Of a stretch of DNA of 64,000 nucleotides, positions 1 through 11,710 are shown piece after piece (within the stretch, counting starts at the first letter, position 1; every line of letters begins with the position of its first letter). The stretch is from Vanilla planifolia (lineage: Eukaryota > Streptophyta > Magnoliopsida > Asparagales > Orchidaceae), in assembly GCA_023846275.1 (NCBI GenBank), contig CM043870.1, positions 3,471,527 through 3,535,526 on the forward strand, in the 5' to 3' direction. The notes beneath the pieces were generated by a model, which saw only the letters and a list, made by a program, of their open reading frames with translations, searched no databases and had not been told where the DNA came from. Made by a program: the position numbers and the translations under genes.

Positions 1-1
1 A

Positions 2-295
2 GCATCCGCTAAACATGGCTATAAAACCCATCCCGTCGAATTGAGAAAAGACTTGGATTTGAACGTGCCTCTCGAAGAATCTTGCGCCTCTTCTCTTTTG
101 AAGCCCGCCTTTTCGAGTTCGCCGAACTCATCGTCTCTCACTGCTTCTCTTCGAATTTTCTTTGATCTTCTCTCCGGCTTTCCTAAAGCATTCGCTTTGC
201 TCCCTTCTCCCGAACCTCTTCCCCCTCTCCCTACGACTCCGATTCCCTCCTTCCTTGTTTCCCATCCTGATTTGAAAGCCCATTTTAAACCTTAA
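2..295 (+). CDS. 3' end of an unidentified reading frame, Ser/Pro-rich, with a DLDLNVPLEE motif
   Basis: An open frame runs in from the left edge of the window and ends at a TAA at 293-295, giving about 97 residues with no ATG needed inside the window. The N-terminal part has basic and His residues followed by DLDLNVPLEE, an LxLx-type string like the EAR repression motifs near the C-termini of plant C2H2 zinc-finger and other transcription factors. The rest is Ser- and Pro-rich, and codon and GC content are higher than in the flanking DNA. No zinc-finger residues are visible because the upstream part is outside the window. It could be the tail of a repressor-type transcription factor, a pseudogene, or part of the GC-rich repeat that follows. 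The identity is a guess; only the open frame and the motif are seen. Confidence 0.33.
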   Translation, partial: ASAKHGYKTHPVELRKDLDLNVPLEESCASSLLKPAFSSSPNSSSLTASLRIFFDLLSGFPKAFALLPSPEPLPPLPTTPIPSFLVSHPDLKAHFKP

Positions 296-299
296 CTCC

Positions 300-660
300 C
301 ATCAGGGACTCGCGCGTATTATCGGAACGCGCGTGCTGCTCAACCAGCATTGGCCAGTCGATCGTTGACCTGCGCCATCCGAGTCGACTCGTGTCGACCA
401 CTCTGACACGTGCCGACACTTGCTACCTCGTCAACCCGCGCTGACCCACTTCGACCCACTATGCCTTTGTATCGACCCGCATCGGCCCATGTCGACCTGA
501 GCTAACCTGGGATTGCTGCTCACCCATGTGCGCCCATCCGGGTCCAACTGAGCCTGGCCGAGCTACCGCCGCTCGCAGCTCGCCGCTTCTGGTTCCGATC
601 GCTTCGTCTCGACTCTGACCTTGTCGCTTTCTCTTTGACATTGTCGGGATACTTTAATAG
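300..660. other. GC-rich block rich in GACCC/GTCGAC words
   Basis: About 360 bp with many degenerate GACCC, CGACC and GTCGAC words. The word content resembles the GC-rich middle of the solo LTR at 32.75-33.06 kb (GGGTCGG runs), so this may be a worn piece of a related LTR. The match is in style rather than an alignment I can prove. Confidence 0.3.
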
Positions 661-907
661 CGGTGGTATACGTTCAACAGCATCGTATTCCCGCAACAAC
701 TCGAATTAGAGGCTTTCAACTGAAAACTCGTCACGTTGTGCTAATCCACCTCGAAGTATGCTTCAATTCTCTATCTGAACATATTTGGAAACTTCACTCG
801 ATCGAACTTCCTTGTCCTTGTCATAAGTTTTTATTTAATTTTTCAGAACTTCTTTTTCGTATCAACAAAATGCATGACTAAAAGAATAAACTCTCAATTA
901 TATATTC

Positions 908-943
<36 letters not shown>

Positions 944-973
944 ATGTATATATACATTCATATCCATATATAT
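908..973. repeat. (TA)n(TG)n microsatellite
   Basis: A TA dinucleotide run is followed by a TG run (TGTGTGTGTGTG) and then by imperfect TATA/CATA repeats. Such compound microsatellites are common in plant intergenic DNA. Confidence 0.9.
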
Positions 974-976
974 GCT

Positions 977-1926
977 AAACTAAAACTAGATCTTAGATCT
1001 TAAGTTCATCAAATCTCTTAAAATTTCCACAATGAATCCCAATTTATAAACTTTTATTGAGAAAACTTAGGGCTATAAAGATCTTTTGAAACTGAATAGG
1101 TCCCAAAAGTAAGGTAAATTGTTTTGCTTGGATTAGGATTAGATCGAAGTATTGAGCCAATTCGAGCTTGACTTTTCTTAAAATGAAATATTATGGTTTT
1201 ATCTTGATTCATTTATGGATAAAATCTAATAAAAAATAGATTGATGTACTATGTTTTTTTGGATATATTTTTGTAATTGTTATAATATTATAATCATTTA
1301 TATAATTAAATTAATTCATGAGATAGCATATAATCTAGTATGACCATAGGCCTAGACATGTTTGTCTATCATGTTGAATGAAAGATCAAATATTAATTGG
1401 CATTAGATTGCCCTAGGCCTAGATTGAGTTTGAATTGATGACCACAAGATGATATTGAATTCTCATCATTCAAACATTTGATTAAATTGTGGTTGAAGCA
1501 AAAAGTTTTGATTCGATCTCAAGTTAAGCTAGAATCGTTAACAGCCCTATATGATGATCGTTGTTTCATGGTAACCCTTGCATATCTTGGCTGTTGCATG
1601 TTTGGGTAGCTCTTTAAATTGTCTGACAATGAATTTGCTTTGGCATGTGATGAACCATCATGTTTACTTGGAAACCCTTTATCCATTGATTACATCATCT
1701 CCCTTGCTGCATTATTTCTTTCAATGTAGAAAAGATTATGCTGATTACCCTCTCAAATAGTTGGTCATGGCATCTCCTCCAGCCCTGCGGGGCTTGCATC
1801 TGCAATAGCAGGTGGACTGCAACTTCATGAATATTGTAGGTCTTTTGTGTACTTAGAGTTAACCATCTTGTGTGTGAAAAAAATAGAATACATATTTTTA
1901 TTGCAGATGTCGGAGGGAATTTTTAC
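977..1926. other. Intergenic, AT-rich, with a short coding-like stretch
   Basis: Mostly AT-rich without a supported gene. Around 1748-1840 the plus strand has a GC-richer segment whose translation (GHGISSSPAGLASAIAGGL) looks protein-like, but no start, splice site or family could be tied to it. Confidence 0.4.
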
Positions 1927-2063
1927 GTAACAGTAAAAGTTGTCTTGCAAATTAGAGGTTGTGGGTTTGAGTCATGAAATCCACTGGTAAAACTATGGAT
2001 AATAGACATCTGGTTCAGATCCTTTGCCAATCCTGTTAAAGAGCATAGCATGGACTGCCTTTG
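1927..2063 (+). mobile_element. Au-like SINE, degenerate
   Basis: The left part resembles a tRNA-derived Pol III promoter: an A-box-like stretch near 1930-1945 and a B-box-like GGGTTTGAGTC at 1963-1973, preceded by AGAGGTTGT. The right end reads ATGGACTGCCTTTG, close to the GCACCGGGCTGCCCTTT end of plant Au SINEs. Length (about 137 bp) is slightly short of a full Au element. There is no clear target duplication. It is diverged by many substitutions, so it is an old copy. Confidence 0.6.
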
Positions 2064-5000
2064 ATAACACGTCTAACTATAAGCTTCTCAAACGAGGGCT
2101 GAAGCATGTTAAGCAAAATGCTCTAAAAACTGTTCTTCTTGATCATAAGAAAATATCCTAGTCTTGTAGAGACCAAACAGGAAACAAATAAAATTGGCTA
2201 GGGAACAAAACACCAACGACTGCTCCTCAAATTATTTTATTTGTTAGCTGTAAAATTTCATCAGTTACTGATCATTTTGGTTTAGATATTTGAAATCTAT
2301 GAGATGCAATGGAACTGGACAAGATCATCTGCAACCAAAAAACCCATCTTTATTAACCAGTTCTTGTTCCATTTTCAATTAGTAGCTGATAGAATTTTCC
2401 CGTACCAAATTTATGGGATGAAAATATTTTACAAAAAATGATTTGTAGTGCATAAACTTTTGTCGATGTATTGAAGCTCGGCGATTCTTTTTCTCCAAGG
2501 TTATGTGAAAAGTTTATTCATTTGGTTTGACACACTTGTACTTAGATGACATTATATGTGTGAGACTTATTGAAGGGCTCTAATGTACTTTACTTCTCTC
2601 TTTATCTGCCCTAGGTTTGTTGTGATGTGGGAAATCGTTACAATTGTCTGAGCTCTTTGTTGCATAACAACATTGAACCAAACAAAAAATTTGATACGTA
2701 TGTTGTTAATGTATCAATTATGTTGAACCAAACAACTCCTTAGGGATGATCAAATTACTTTACCTGAATCTAGAAATGAAACATTGAAGTAAAGTCAGCA
2801 CATGGCTATCGCTTCATCTCTTTCTCACGGGTATACTGATTTGCTCAACTTGGCACATGGTCTGCCCTTCCATTCCCTCAGAAAATGACAAACAGCAACA
2901 GTATAACATCAAAATCCAAACACTGACAGTTTTGTCTTCTCCACAGCTAAGCAACTTTTGAAAAACATTGTCAAGAAGTTTGTGGAGGAAAATGGCTTTC
3001 TTTGGGTTGCAAAGTGTCAGATCATGAACACGTGCTCTGCTTCCCCTTAAAAGATTATTTCCTTTTAGATTAAATCAAAGCTTTTTTAATTTTATCTTGA
3101 TCCATCCAATTTGTCAAAATCTTAAGCGTACATGTTCTTGTGCATTTAATCATGCTAGACTTACAAATATATACATTTATTTATGTATTTAAGTATACAT
3201 CTATAGATTAATGGCCAAATGTATACACAAAAATATTGTTGTTTTGATCCAAGAGTTAGCTTGATTTGGTTTGTTATTAGTTTGCAAGCAATTCATAGTA
3301 TCTCAATGTGATCTAAGATAGGATCAAATTGACTAATGGGACTTTGATTTGAATTAAAAATTAATTAGATTTTTAGGTAATCTTCAATCATCAAGCCAAA
3401 TTCATAACCTAGGCAAACACTATTTACTTTCTTAAGCAGGCATTGTTAAAACTAGCTGCCTGAAATTGTAGCAATTAACTTTGAGCTATCTTCTATGAAA
3501 GAAAGCAAACAAACAATAGAAATTTTTTGAAGAATCTATGCATACGAAACTAATTTAAAGATGAGCTTTTGGAGGGCTTGAAAATATAAATTTATAATAA
3601 AAAATTATTTATCATATTTCTTTTAAAGCATACATAATATTACCATTACTATGTATATTGAGTAGTCCTATCAAATTTTAGTGTTCAATTACGTATTTAA
3701 AAAAAAGTTATTTTTATTACTAAAGATTAAAACTTGCATAAAACACTTGATTTTATAAAATTAAATTTTTTACAAAAATTAATTTATTACCTATAAAATG
3801 ATTAAGAGATGAGTCATGGGTTTATTCTTTTTATTATTCTTAAATGTCAAATTTTCAAATGGATCTAAAATAGTTAGGTTAATAATTAGAATTTAATATA
3901 GATCTGCTTTTATCATGGTCATGCAATTGAATGATGGTGATAATTAATGATAGAACTCCATGGTGATCATGTATGCTTAATTGAAATTCGATTACATTAT
4001 CAAACCATCCAATCTTTAATCAACTTCATTCAGAGATGAAGTCAATAATTCAGGATTATCCAAAATTTTAAATTTAATAAATCTACATAGAATGAGAGTT
4101 CTTGAAGCTATCTAGATTCTTAGATAAGCACAAGGGGATTGGAGGAGGATTATGCACATCTCCTCAACTTTCACTTTTGGACAAGATCTTTTTAAAGGCA
4201 TCATTCAAACTGTAAAATTTTGGGACCTTGAACATGTACAACACACTTAGAAGTAAAGGCAATCAATTTTGAATTTAGATTCTCAACTCCAAATAATTTT
4301 AGAGAGAAGCTTAGCTTTAGTTTAGTGCCTTAGTTGTTGGGTTGATGATGTTGGCAGGGTTCCCATCATGGTTGATTAGTCTATTGTTATGGGAGGGCTA
4401 GACCACTTGATTGAGATTTGTGAAAGGAGAAGAGGTTCTACTTTTGTGATGTCTAGGACTCTATTGCTTGGTGTGATCTTTGTTTGAGATCTTCTATCAA
4501 GTGGATAGTTTTTTCTTAAAGGTTCTGTATTTTTACCCTTTTCGTTTACTTTAGTTACTGCTTTTCATGATGGATTTCATGTTGCTTTCTTATTCTTTCT
4601 TCAAGATCATCCCTCGATTCCTTAGGCACGTGAGACATAGGACACAATATATGTGATTGTTATGAATGGCTTTTCTACGTAAAATTTATTTATTTTTATT
4701 CAACAGCCATTCATGTTCTAAAATCATTTAAAACTAACTTATGTTAAACTAATCTTATGCTTAATTAAAAATATTTTGATCCTCAACTGTAACTCCATTC
4801 AAGGGATTGAGGGATTAACTTTGAAGGCAAAAAAGAATTCTTTTCTATTATGATATCAAATTTCCTATATGTTTTAGTCCAGATAAGCAACAATTCATAT
4901 CAAATTTCAATCGGCAATTTCTTGCATTTTGCGTTACTTTTCCTCTTAGTTTTCCTACTTTCATTTCTCCTAAACAAAACCTCAGTCCTTGGCTTCGTAC

Positions 5001-5215
5001 TTTGTACTGTGCCTAATCCCTAACAGTTTCTATTCACATGTAGCTGGGCCTTTGTGATCCCTGCATTCACTACAAGACATGCTGTAGAGTTCTTAAATCA
5101 ATCATTTTTCACGCGCATTTGTGATCTTCTCAGCCTTCAAAATGTGTACTGCAGCTTTTTTCCTCAGGTGACCCACAAATATAATTAAACCACCTCTTTC
5201 CAAAACATCACAAAT
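2064..5215. other. Intergenic, AT-rich
   Basis: No supported gene. One short segment at about 2948-3040 reads as protein on the plus strand (KQLLKNIVKKFVEENGFLWV) after a CAG, and may be an orphan exon fragment. The remainder is AT-rich DNA with no repeat I can classify. Confidence 0.45.
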
Positions 5216-5221
5216 CTTGAT

Positions 5222-5287
5222 CACATGGCATTACTTCCTCGTTCATCTTGCCTCATGTGGTCTGTCTTCCTCTCCTCTCATATATAT
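5222..5287 (+). promoter_or_regulatory. SAUR promoter module (CACATG / CATGTGG-CTGTC / TATA)
   Basis: CACATG at 5222-5227, CATGTGGTCTGTCTTCC at 5254-5270 and a TATATAT box at 5281-5287. The same order and spacing recur in front of every SAUR in the window. CACATG/CATGTG is the PIF-binding E-box and TGTC the auxin-response-factor core, by established knowledge; binding here is inferred. The TATA position places the transcript start at about 5310-5320, so the ATG at 5357 is the first usable start. Confidence 0.65.
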
Positions 5288-5356
5288 CTATGCAACAATG
5301 CTATGGCATCAAACACAAAACCCAAACTTCCTCTAAACCAAAGAGAGAAAGCCACA

Positions 5357-5743
5357 ATGGTCGGTTCAAAGAGGCTTAGTGAGTTGGCGAAGAAGTGGAA
5401 GAAGATGGCTGTCTCAGGGAGGAAAAGGATCTTTGTTGCAAGCAGAGGCCATGTCTTCCTTTACACGATCGATGGTTGGCGATTCATGATACCTCTGCCA
5501 TATCTAAACAATGAACTGTTCCGGGAGCTGTTTAGGATGGCAGAGGAGGTGTTTGGATTGCCAACTGATGGACCTATCAAGGTTCCTTGCGATGCAGCAT
5601 TCATGGAAAACTTGCTCTCACTTCTCAGATATTCGTCTTCAATGGATATGGAGAGGGCTGCTGCTCTCAAAATTTCAAATTTCCACTGCAGAGCATCTGC
5701 TTTGCCAATGGACCTTCAGAAGCTACAAGTAGCAGTCTTGTAG
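5357..5743 (+). CDS. SAUR family auxin-responsive protein (128 aa)
   Basis: Single-exon SAUR gene, related to the Arabidopsis SAUR61-68 clade. Family knowledge: these proteins bind and inhibit PP2C.D phosphatases at the plasma membrane, keeping the proton ATPase active and promoting cell expansion. Seen: a basic N-terminus (MVGSKRLSELAKKWKKMA), then the SAUR domain at about residues 29-93 with RGHVFLYT, NNELFRELFRMAEEVFGLP (49-69) and a C-terminal Leu/Gln tail. Residues AEEV replace the usual SEEE. The frame stays open upstream to 5225, but that ATG lies before the TATA box at 5281, so I start at 5357, in the context CACAATGG. It is most like the gene at 38960 and belongs to a separate subfamily from the inner SAURs. 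Confidence 0.93.
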   Translation: MVGSKRLSELAKKWKKMAVSGRKRIFVASRGHVFLYTIDGWRFMIPLPYLNNELFRELFRMAEEVFGLPTDGPIKVPCDAAFMENLLSLLRYSSSMDMERAAALKISNFHCRASALPMDLQKLQVAVL

Positions 5744-6480
5744 TTGTTGAGATCTCATTTCTGTAGTGAGATTTGTGCAAATTTGTTTCATAGTTAGAAC
5801 TTGCAAAATTTTGCATTAATGTCCAGCTCAAGTAAGCTATAGTTCATAAATTGCATATTATGCATGACACAGTAAGTGGTGATGTAAATATGATTAACTT
5901 TGAGCAAGAGAAATTATCAGATTAATTGATTTGGAAGTCAAAGCTAATGGCGTAATCAGAATACATTTGAGCTCTTCATCTTGGTCTTTACCCTTACATT
6001 GTATTTCATCAGTTGAATTGAAACTGTCCCCCTTAAAACACATTTGGTATAAGTTTGATTTGAGTGAAAAGACAAGAAGTTCAGAAAATTAAAAATAAAC
6101 TAGAGAAATGAAATCAAATGAAGATTGATTTGTTTGATTTATATATTAGAAATTCAATTTTTGTAGTTATATAAATATAATTTTAAAATTTCATGTCAAC
6201 CTTATATTGTTATAGAGTTTTGTAAATCATTCAAATTTTTTCTAAAATATGATATGCATTGTTGAATAAATTTGCTAAATTAATTTTTTAAATAATTAAA
6301 ATAACATGTTAATTTATTTTTTTGGTAATAATTATCACAAAAATATTATGATCTTCCAAATATTTTACTCAAATCAAATGTATCATTCTTGTTTTTTTTA
6401 TTTATCTCGATTCACTTATATCCTTCAGTTTGTTGACCTACACTTTGGTCACTACTTTTTGCCTTATGACACAATGGTTG
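5744..6480. other. Intergenic, 3' flank of SAUR and AT-rich DNA
   Basis: The first about 120 bp is the probable 3' UTR (TTGTTGAGATCTCA start, shared with the gene ending at 39346). Beyond it the DNA is AT-rich with nothing recognised. Confidence 0.5.
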
Positions 6481-6489
6481 ATGAGCTTT

Positions 6490-7600
6490 AAAAGATTGGG
6501 GCAATCAACTTTTGGAACCCTTAGAATGAGAACCATCAGAGTGTCCTTCAACATCCATAGCATCACCCTTGTGTGAAAAAAATATGGAAGCACAATGGTA
6601 TTTTTAGGTCAAGTGATTTCCATATGATCCTTAAAGAACAAGGTCTTGATGTCATTGATAACAAGGACTTAGTTGGTTCTTGTCTAGAACACATCATTCT
6701 TGCCCATAGCTGCAATTAAAGCCTTATCTACGACTTGGTTGATGATAGCACGATGATAGCACAAAAGAAGCAACCCTTCAATAGTCCTCAATTTCAATTT
6801 GAAGTATCCATAAAGAATGCCAAAGATTCCTTCATTTTTATCCACCCTATTCTCTTGTTGGCTTGGTAAGAAAGGGATTCTATTGGTTTGTAGCCACACT
6901 GTAAAAAGTAGAGTAGCGACGTCCGTTAACCGATCACCCAACCTTCACCTACTATGGCCAAAAAATCTTGATCTTGGTCGAGGAACTGTGAAGATTAGCT
7001 ATTTGGTGTAGAAGAATGCCAAGCTCAACCTGAAATAGACCATTTATCTCATTATCTAGTTGTTATATCTCCTTAATCCTCCTCTCTACTTGTTTCAAAG
7101 AAGAAAAGAGATATGTTAACTCTTTCATGCTCCAACTCCTTATGGTCATTAGGGTGCACATACACCTATAAGAGAGGGGGAACAATAATAGATCGGCTTC
7201 ATTCTTCAAAGGCAAGCCAAACATCTTCACATTTGGAGATACTTGTCTATCAAATAAGCTCGATGTTAGCAACATACAAAAGAGGAAGACAGTGATCTAA
7301 GGCAACCCTGGGAAGATGCTTTACATCCAATCTAAGGAAGGCTATCAAGGATGTCAAGCTCATCTAAATCTTATCAAGCCTCTCCCACATCAGTGCATTT
7401 TCTGCTTGCACCAAGTGAAGGAATGACCCAAGAAGTGGAGATGACTTCCCTCGTCTTCTCCTTTTTGTGTTTTTATTAGAGCTATCATTGATATGCTCGT
7501 GGAGTGCTATAGCTGGTCTAGTTCAAGAGTTAAAACCAGCATAACCCAATGCCATTCTTTGCAAACTTATCCCTATGAAGCAACACGAGACGTTGACATT
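6490..7600 (-). mobile_element. LINE ORF2 fragment, copy 1 of a direct pair
   Basis: Read on the minus strand, short stretches match the L1-type ORF2 region between endonuclease and reverse transcriptase: HLPRVALDHC (compare RHLPR..SDHCP) near 7300, NRIPFLPSQQENR near 6870, and DTLMVLILRVPKVDCPN near 6530 (compare NDTLIVLIPKVP). The frame is broken many times. A diverged second copy of the same stretch follows at about 7660-8640 in the same direction, so the pair is either a local duplication or two insertions of the same family. Confidence 0.5.
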
Positions 7601-7659
7601 ATTTTTTATCTTAATCATTGTTTAAATGAAATAAATTGAAATATTATAGTAATCATCTA

Positions 7660-8640
7660 AAAATATTGTGACAATTTGTCTCATAAACTTTCAAAATGAG
7701 GACCACCAATATGTCTTTCCATTTCCATAGAATCACTTCTGAGTGGAAGACATGCAAAACTATAGAAATAAGCTTAAGCTAAGTGATCTCCCTAAGGCCA
7801 TTGGTTAAATAGGTTGTGATGCTATCTATAATAGGGGTTTGATTTACCTAATACTTGCTTATAGATGCCACTAGAGTCTTAACAATAGCTTGGTTAAATG
7901 ATGGAATTAAGGAAAGGGGCTAATTAGGAAGGAACTATTAGTAGTTTTCTATTCCCCATTAAAGTAGCCAAAGGGAATGCTTGAGATCCCTTCATTACAA
8001 GCTACCCCACTCCACACTCGTCCAACAATGAAGGAATTTTGTTGGCTTGTGGTCACTCTACAAAAGAATGCAATGTTGCAATGTCCCTTACCCAACTACT
8101 TGACCTCTTAATCTTGGCTGATGAAGTGTGAAGTCTAGTCACTAGTTGTTGAGAATGCTAAGGTTATGGTTAGATAAACCATCTCTTTTTATCTGTTGTC
8201 ATTACATCTCCCCAATTGTTGCAAAGGGAAGAGGTATGTTAGCTCCAATATACCCTTAACTCCTTGAGGCCCTTAGGATATGTGCACACTTGTGATTAAG
8301 GGAGGCCATGGGGGAGCCCTAACGTGTCGATGGTGGCATCAATAGTAACTTAGACATCCTTGCATCTAGAGATACTCCTCTTTGATATAAGGCAACCTTG
8401 GGAAGATGTATCACCTCCAATCCATGGAAGGCTATTGAGGCTGTCAAGCTCATGAAAACCTTGCCAAGCATCTCTCTCGCTTGGGTCTTTACTTCCCTAT
8501 TATTTTGTTAGGTGAAGTGCCTTAGAAGTAGAGATTGTGCAAGTCTCCTTTGGTCATGAAGTAAAAAAATTACTGATTAGCAGGCTGGAATTGAAAGCTT
8601 CCCTCCTCTTCTCCTCTTGTGATGTCATTGGAGTTATGAT
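7660..8640 (-). mobile_element. LINE ORF2 fragment, copy 2 of a direct pair
   Basis: Colinear with 6490-7600: the words ACCACCAATATGTCTTTCC (7702 on) against ACCATCAGAGTGTCCTTCA (6531 on), and CTTGGGAAGATG (8397) against CTGGGAAGATG (7308), keep their order about 1.1 kb apart. Coding signal is even weaker than in copy 1. Identity as a LINE is inherited from copy 1. Confidence 0.45.
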
Positions 8641-10119
8641 TATTTTGCTCAAAAAGAACTATGGTTGTTCTGGCCAAATAGTTTATTGGGGCAAGTCCAG
8701 TGTTCCTTTTTAGTGGACTTACCCTTTTGATGTGACAGAAGATGTTGGCTTCTAGGGTGGACTTCAAGAGGCAAAGGTATGGCCATTATTGGGGGCCTTT
8801 CAAGTAAGGGGCTAGTCTTTTTCTGATTTTCAGCCTATTACCTCCATTGTTTGCCACAGGATTTCCAAGTGGGAGCTTGTTATTTATCTCTTGATAAGGG
8901 ACATTCTTGGTGAATAGTTTACCGACTATGTTGTTGGTGTATGCTTTGACCCACTCCTACATGCCCATAGTTGTCATCCAACCTATTGAATCTTATTCAC
9001 ACTTTCTTCTAAGGTGGGGATGCGTTTTCTTAAGCAACTTATTATGTGGCAAGAGAGAACATTTTTAGATCGAGAAGTACTACGTGGTTGAGGTTGCTAA
9101 ACCTCCAATTGTGAAGGAAGGCTTTCGTGGTCAAGTTCAGTGCTTCTGAGATCAAGTCTCAATGGTTGGATGCATAGCTTATGGTCTTCATTTTATGCCT
9201 CACATGATAAAAATTTGATTGCGTTGTGCAGAGCTATATAAAATAGATTATTTTCAACTATTTGAGTATCTTGAATAGCAAATTACTCTATATATGCATC
9301 TCTAGGTTTCCAAAACCATGGCTAAGAAAAGGGGGAAAAGGGGAAGGTGGTGGGGGAGGGATTTTCAATTAGAAATACCAACATCTTGAATTTAGCTTGT
9401 TTGATGCTCAACATACAATTCCTACTGTTTAGTCTTGCATAAATCTTTATATGTTTTGTTTAGGAAAACAAGTTATATTTCTAAAAAGAATTGTTAATTG
9501 ATAGAATATAATGTCAAAATTCTTATTAACCTAATAGTAAAACATATGCAAAATTCTAGCCTCTGCATCACATAGGTTATGGATTCAATCCTTTAAGCAA
9601 TTGTAGGTATGTTTTGATCATGACAGTTTCTATAATGCATAAGATAACAATTTCAACTTCTTATTTTTATCATCATTTTCAAGCCAATTAATTATACTTC
9701 CGAGATTCAATTTGGTTATTTTTCTCTTTTCAAATTTGCTCATTTTTTTCTTTTTCTAGAATACATGATTGAATAGTTTCATCCCTTACCTTTATTTGAT
9801 TAAAGCTTTCACAAAACAAAAATAAAGCAACTTATTGTTTGTTGAGATACATAATGTGAAATAATGTTGCTAAATTTGTTGTTCAGCCATTTCCCATTTC
9901 CATCATGAACATTTGATATTGTTTTGGATTAGGTAATTACTTTGGTATTTGCATCCTCTTGATTTCATGCTTACCAATATCTTTTATGTCATTAATATGT
10001 GATTGGGCATTGCCTTGAAATAAAAATTTCTTATAAGGGCTTATGCTCTTTGTAACTTGTGCTTGTAGACATGAGACTTGTATTGGTTTTGTTGATAAGA
10101 GATCTTTCCTCTTATCCAT
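8641..10119. other. Unclassified, possibly repeat-derived
   Basis: No gene or terminal repeats could be supported. The first part to about 9230 has even base composition and may continue the LINE-like DNA. After 9400 it is AT-rich. GGATTCAATCC near 9591 resembles a Pol III B-box but no full SINE is visible. Confidence 0.4.
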
Positions 10120-10135
10120 TACATGTCCCTATTCC

Positions 10136-10852
10136 TTAGGACACCCTGGTTGGGGAGGGAAGGACAACGAACATCTTGGTCGATGAGAAGTTCAGCATTT
10201 CTCCTGTGAAGACACAACCAACTCTTAGGACAAAGAAAGGCTTAGTCTGGTTGATTAGGGTAGGTATAGTATCCTGGCTAAGCATTAGCTTGCCAGAACA
10301 AACTAAGAGACAGGCTTGATTGAGGCAGACAATCATAGGCAATCACATTCTGAACTTGCTTTTGAGGCGGGCCTCATTGACAACCTGAGACAGGGTGATC
10401 TCAGGCAAGATGCCTATTCGAGGAAGTCTCGATAGGGGTTGTTGAAAAGAGGTCGAAAAGGACAACAAGATGTAATGGAGCAAACTTGGATGAGGATCGG
10501 TTTAGAGACAAGTTGAAAAAGGCTTAATGGGGTGCCATGTTTGCAGCAGATAGGAAAGCTTTAGCCTGATGGTCTAATTGACCTTAATGATACAAAGAAC
10601 AAGGAAATAGCTCAATTACCAGTCAAGAAATGGTTAACCAAATAATCGAAGGTTCTTGACAACTTCAAGAATATACAATTCAAAGTGAGTTGAGGATGAT
10701 TTCACTATTGCCTTCAAAATGTGCATTAAGAGAGTCATGAACTATGCAATGCTTGCCAAGAAGATCTTTGCAGTTTTATGGAAACTAATATTCCCTTGAA
10801 AACACATGCTTACAAAATTTCACTACATGAGATGCAGTCCTCAAAAACAAAC
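10136..10852 (-). repeat. 3' flank of the SAUR duplication unit (copy a)
   Basis: This downstream flank of the minus-strand SAUR is homologous to 21.54-22.27 kb, to 11.97-12.30 kb in part, and in inverse to 30.24-30.76 kb. Shared words include AAGATGCCTATTCGAGGAAG (10408 on; compare AAGATGCTTATCCGAGAAAG at 21841) and AAGATCTTTGCA near 10760. It shows that the units copied with the SAURs are over 1 kb and include non-coding DNA. I see no conserved frame in it. Confidence 0.6.
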
Positions 10853-11257
10853 TCATAGGACTACTCGCTGCTTCTGATGCTCATGTGGTACTAAAGCTGA
10901 TGACATGCAACGATAACTGGAGATGGAAGCAAGCGCTGCTCTTTCAGCATCCATGGGAACTTGATGGCGTAGAAGGGATAAGATGTACTCCATGGATGAG
11001 CCATCAAAAGGCAAGGTGACGGGTCCATCAGTTGGCAATCCAAACTCCTCCTCCGACATTTTAAAAAGCACAACAAGTAAGCTTCTAGTTAAATCTGCGA
11101 GTGTTATCATGAAGCGTCGGCCATCCATGCTGTAAATGAAGATATGGCCTCTACTTGCAACCATGGAACCAGTTGTAGAAAGGATCCTTTTCCTGCCTGA
11201 AACAGCCATCGTCTTCCACGTCCTTGCCATCTGGATGAGCCGCTTTGAGCTGACCAT
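10853..11257 (-). CDS. SAUR family auxin-responsive protein (134 aa)
   Basis: Single-exon SAUR of the inner subfamily. The N-terminus MVSSKRLIQMARTWKTMAVS is followed by the SAUR domain at residues 34-100, with SRGHIFIYSMDGRRF, FKMSEEEFGLPTDGP (65-79) and MEYILSLLRHQVPMD. The length is typical of the SAUR61-68 clade. Substitutions not shared with its paralogues include ITLADLTRSLLVV in place of IPLADFSRSMLVE, so this copy is evolving on its own. The start is the first ATG after the TATA box (minus strand, about 11355-11345). The role is as for the clade: PP2C.D inhibition and acid growth. Its 5' UTR keeps the TCAAACACAAA-type leader common to the cluster. Confidence 0.92.
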   Translation of the reverse strand: MVSSKRLIQMARTWKTMAVSGRKRILSTTGSMVASRGHIFIYSMDGRRFMITLADLTRSLLVVLFKMSEEEFGLPTDGPVTLPFDGSSMEYILSLLRHQVPMDAERAALASISSYRCMSSALVPHEHQKQRVVL

Positions 11258-11344
11258 GGTGTTATCGGAATTTAACTTTGAGGGAGACTAATTCAGAGAA
11301 ATTGAGTTTGGATTTGTGTTTGAGGTCACAATAAGGGATTGATT

Positions 11345-11425
11345 CTATATATATTGCCAGGGAAGCAGGGAAGGGAAGACAGGTCACATGTTTGAGTTGT
11401 TCTGATAAGGAAACAACACCATGTG
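11345..11425 (-). promoter_or_regulatory. SAUR promoter module
   Basis: Read on the minus strand: CACATG at 11425-11420, CATGTGACCTGTCTTCC at 11390-11374 and a TATATATAG box at 11353-11345. Same architecture as the other SAUR genes, here with GA in place of GG after CATGTG. Confidence 0.65.
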
Positions 11426-11710
11426 CTAATGTTTGTATTCATGGAACTAAAAAAATTATGAGTTTGGTACTTTGTCTAGGCTTAAAGTTATGAAACAGTA
11501 GATATTAAACATGGATTTAGAAACTAGTCTAGCATGTGGAATTCTTTCATATGCTTAAACATTGATACATGCAGGGATTTTAAACTAAGGCTTTATCCAA
11601 ATCACATTATCTTTCCTGTTACTGCTCAACTAATTGACTGTACGAAACTTCTGTCCTGAAGACTGAGCTGTTACTTGAGTAACTTGGGGCTACTGAACGG
11701 TAGGTACTTA

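Noticed and set aside
5225-5356. In-frame N-terminal extension of the SAUR (also at 38828-38959, with the same 44-codon length)
   Set aside because: The upstream ATG and most of the extension lie before or on the TATA box and contain the promoter motifs. The similarity between the two copies is promoter and leader conservation, not protein.
10853-11076. Overlapping frames on the SAUR genes (for example 10891-11076 -, 5461-5670 -, 33404-33634 -, 39064-39273 -)
   Set aside because: Shadows of SAUR coding sequence in other frames; promoter, leader and family alignment all support the SAUR frame.
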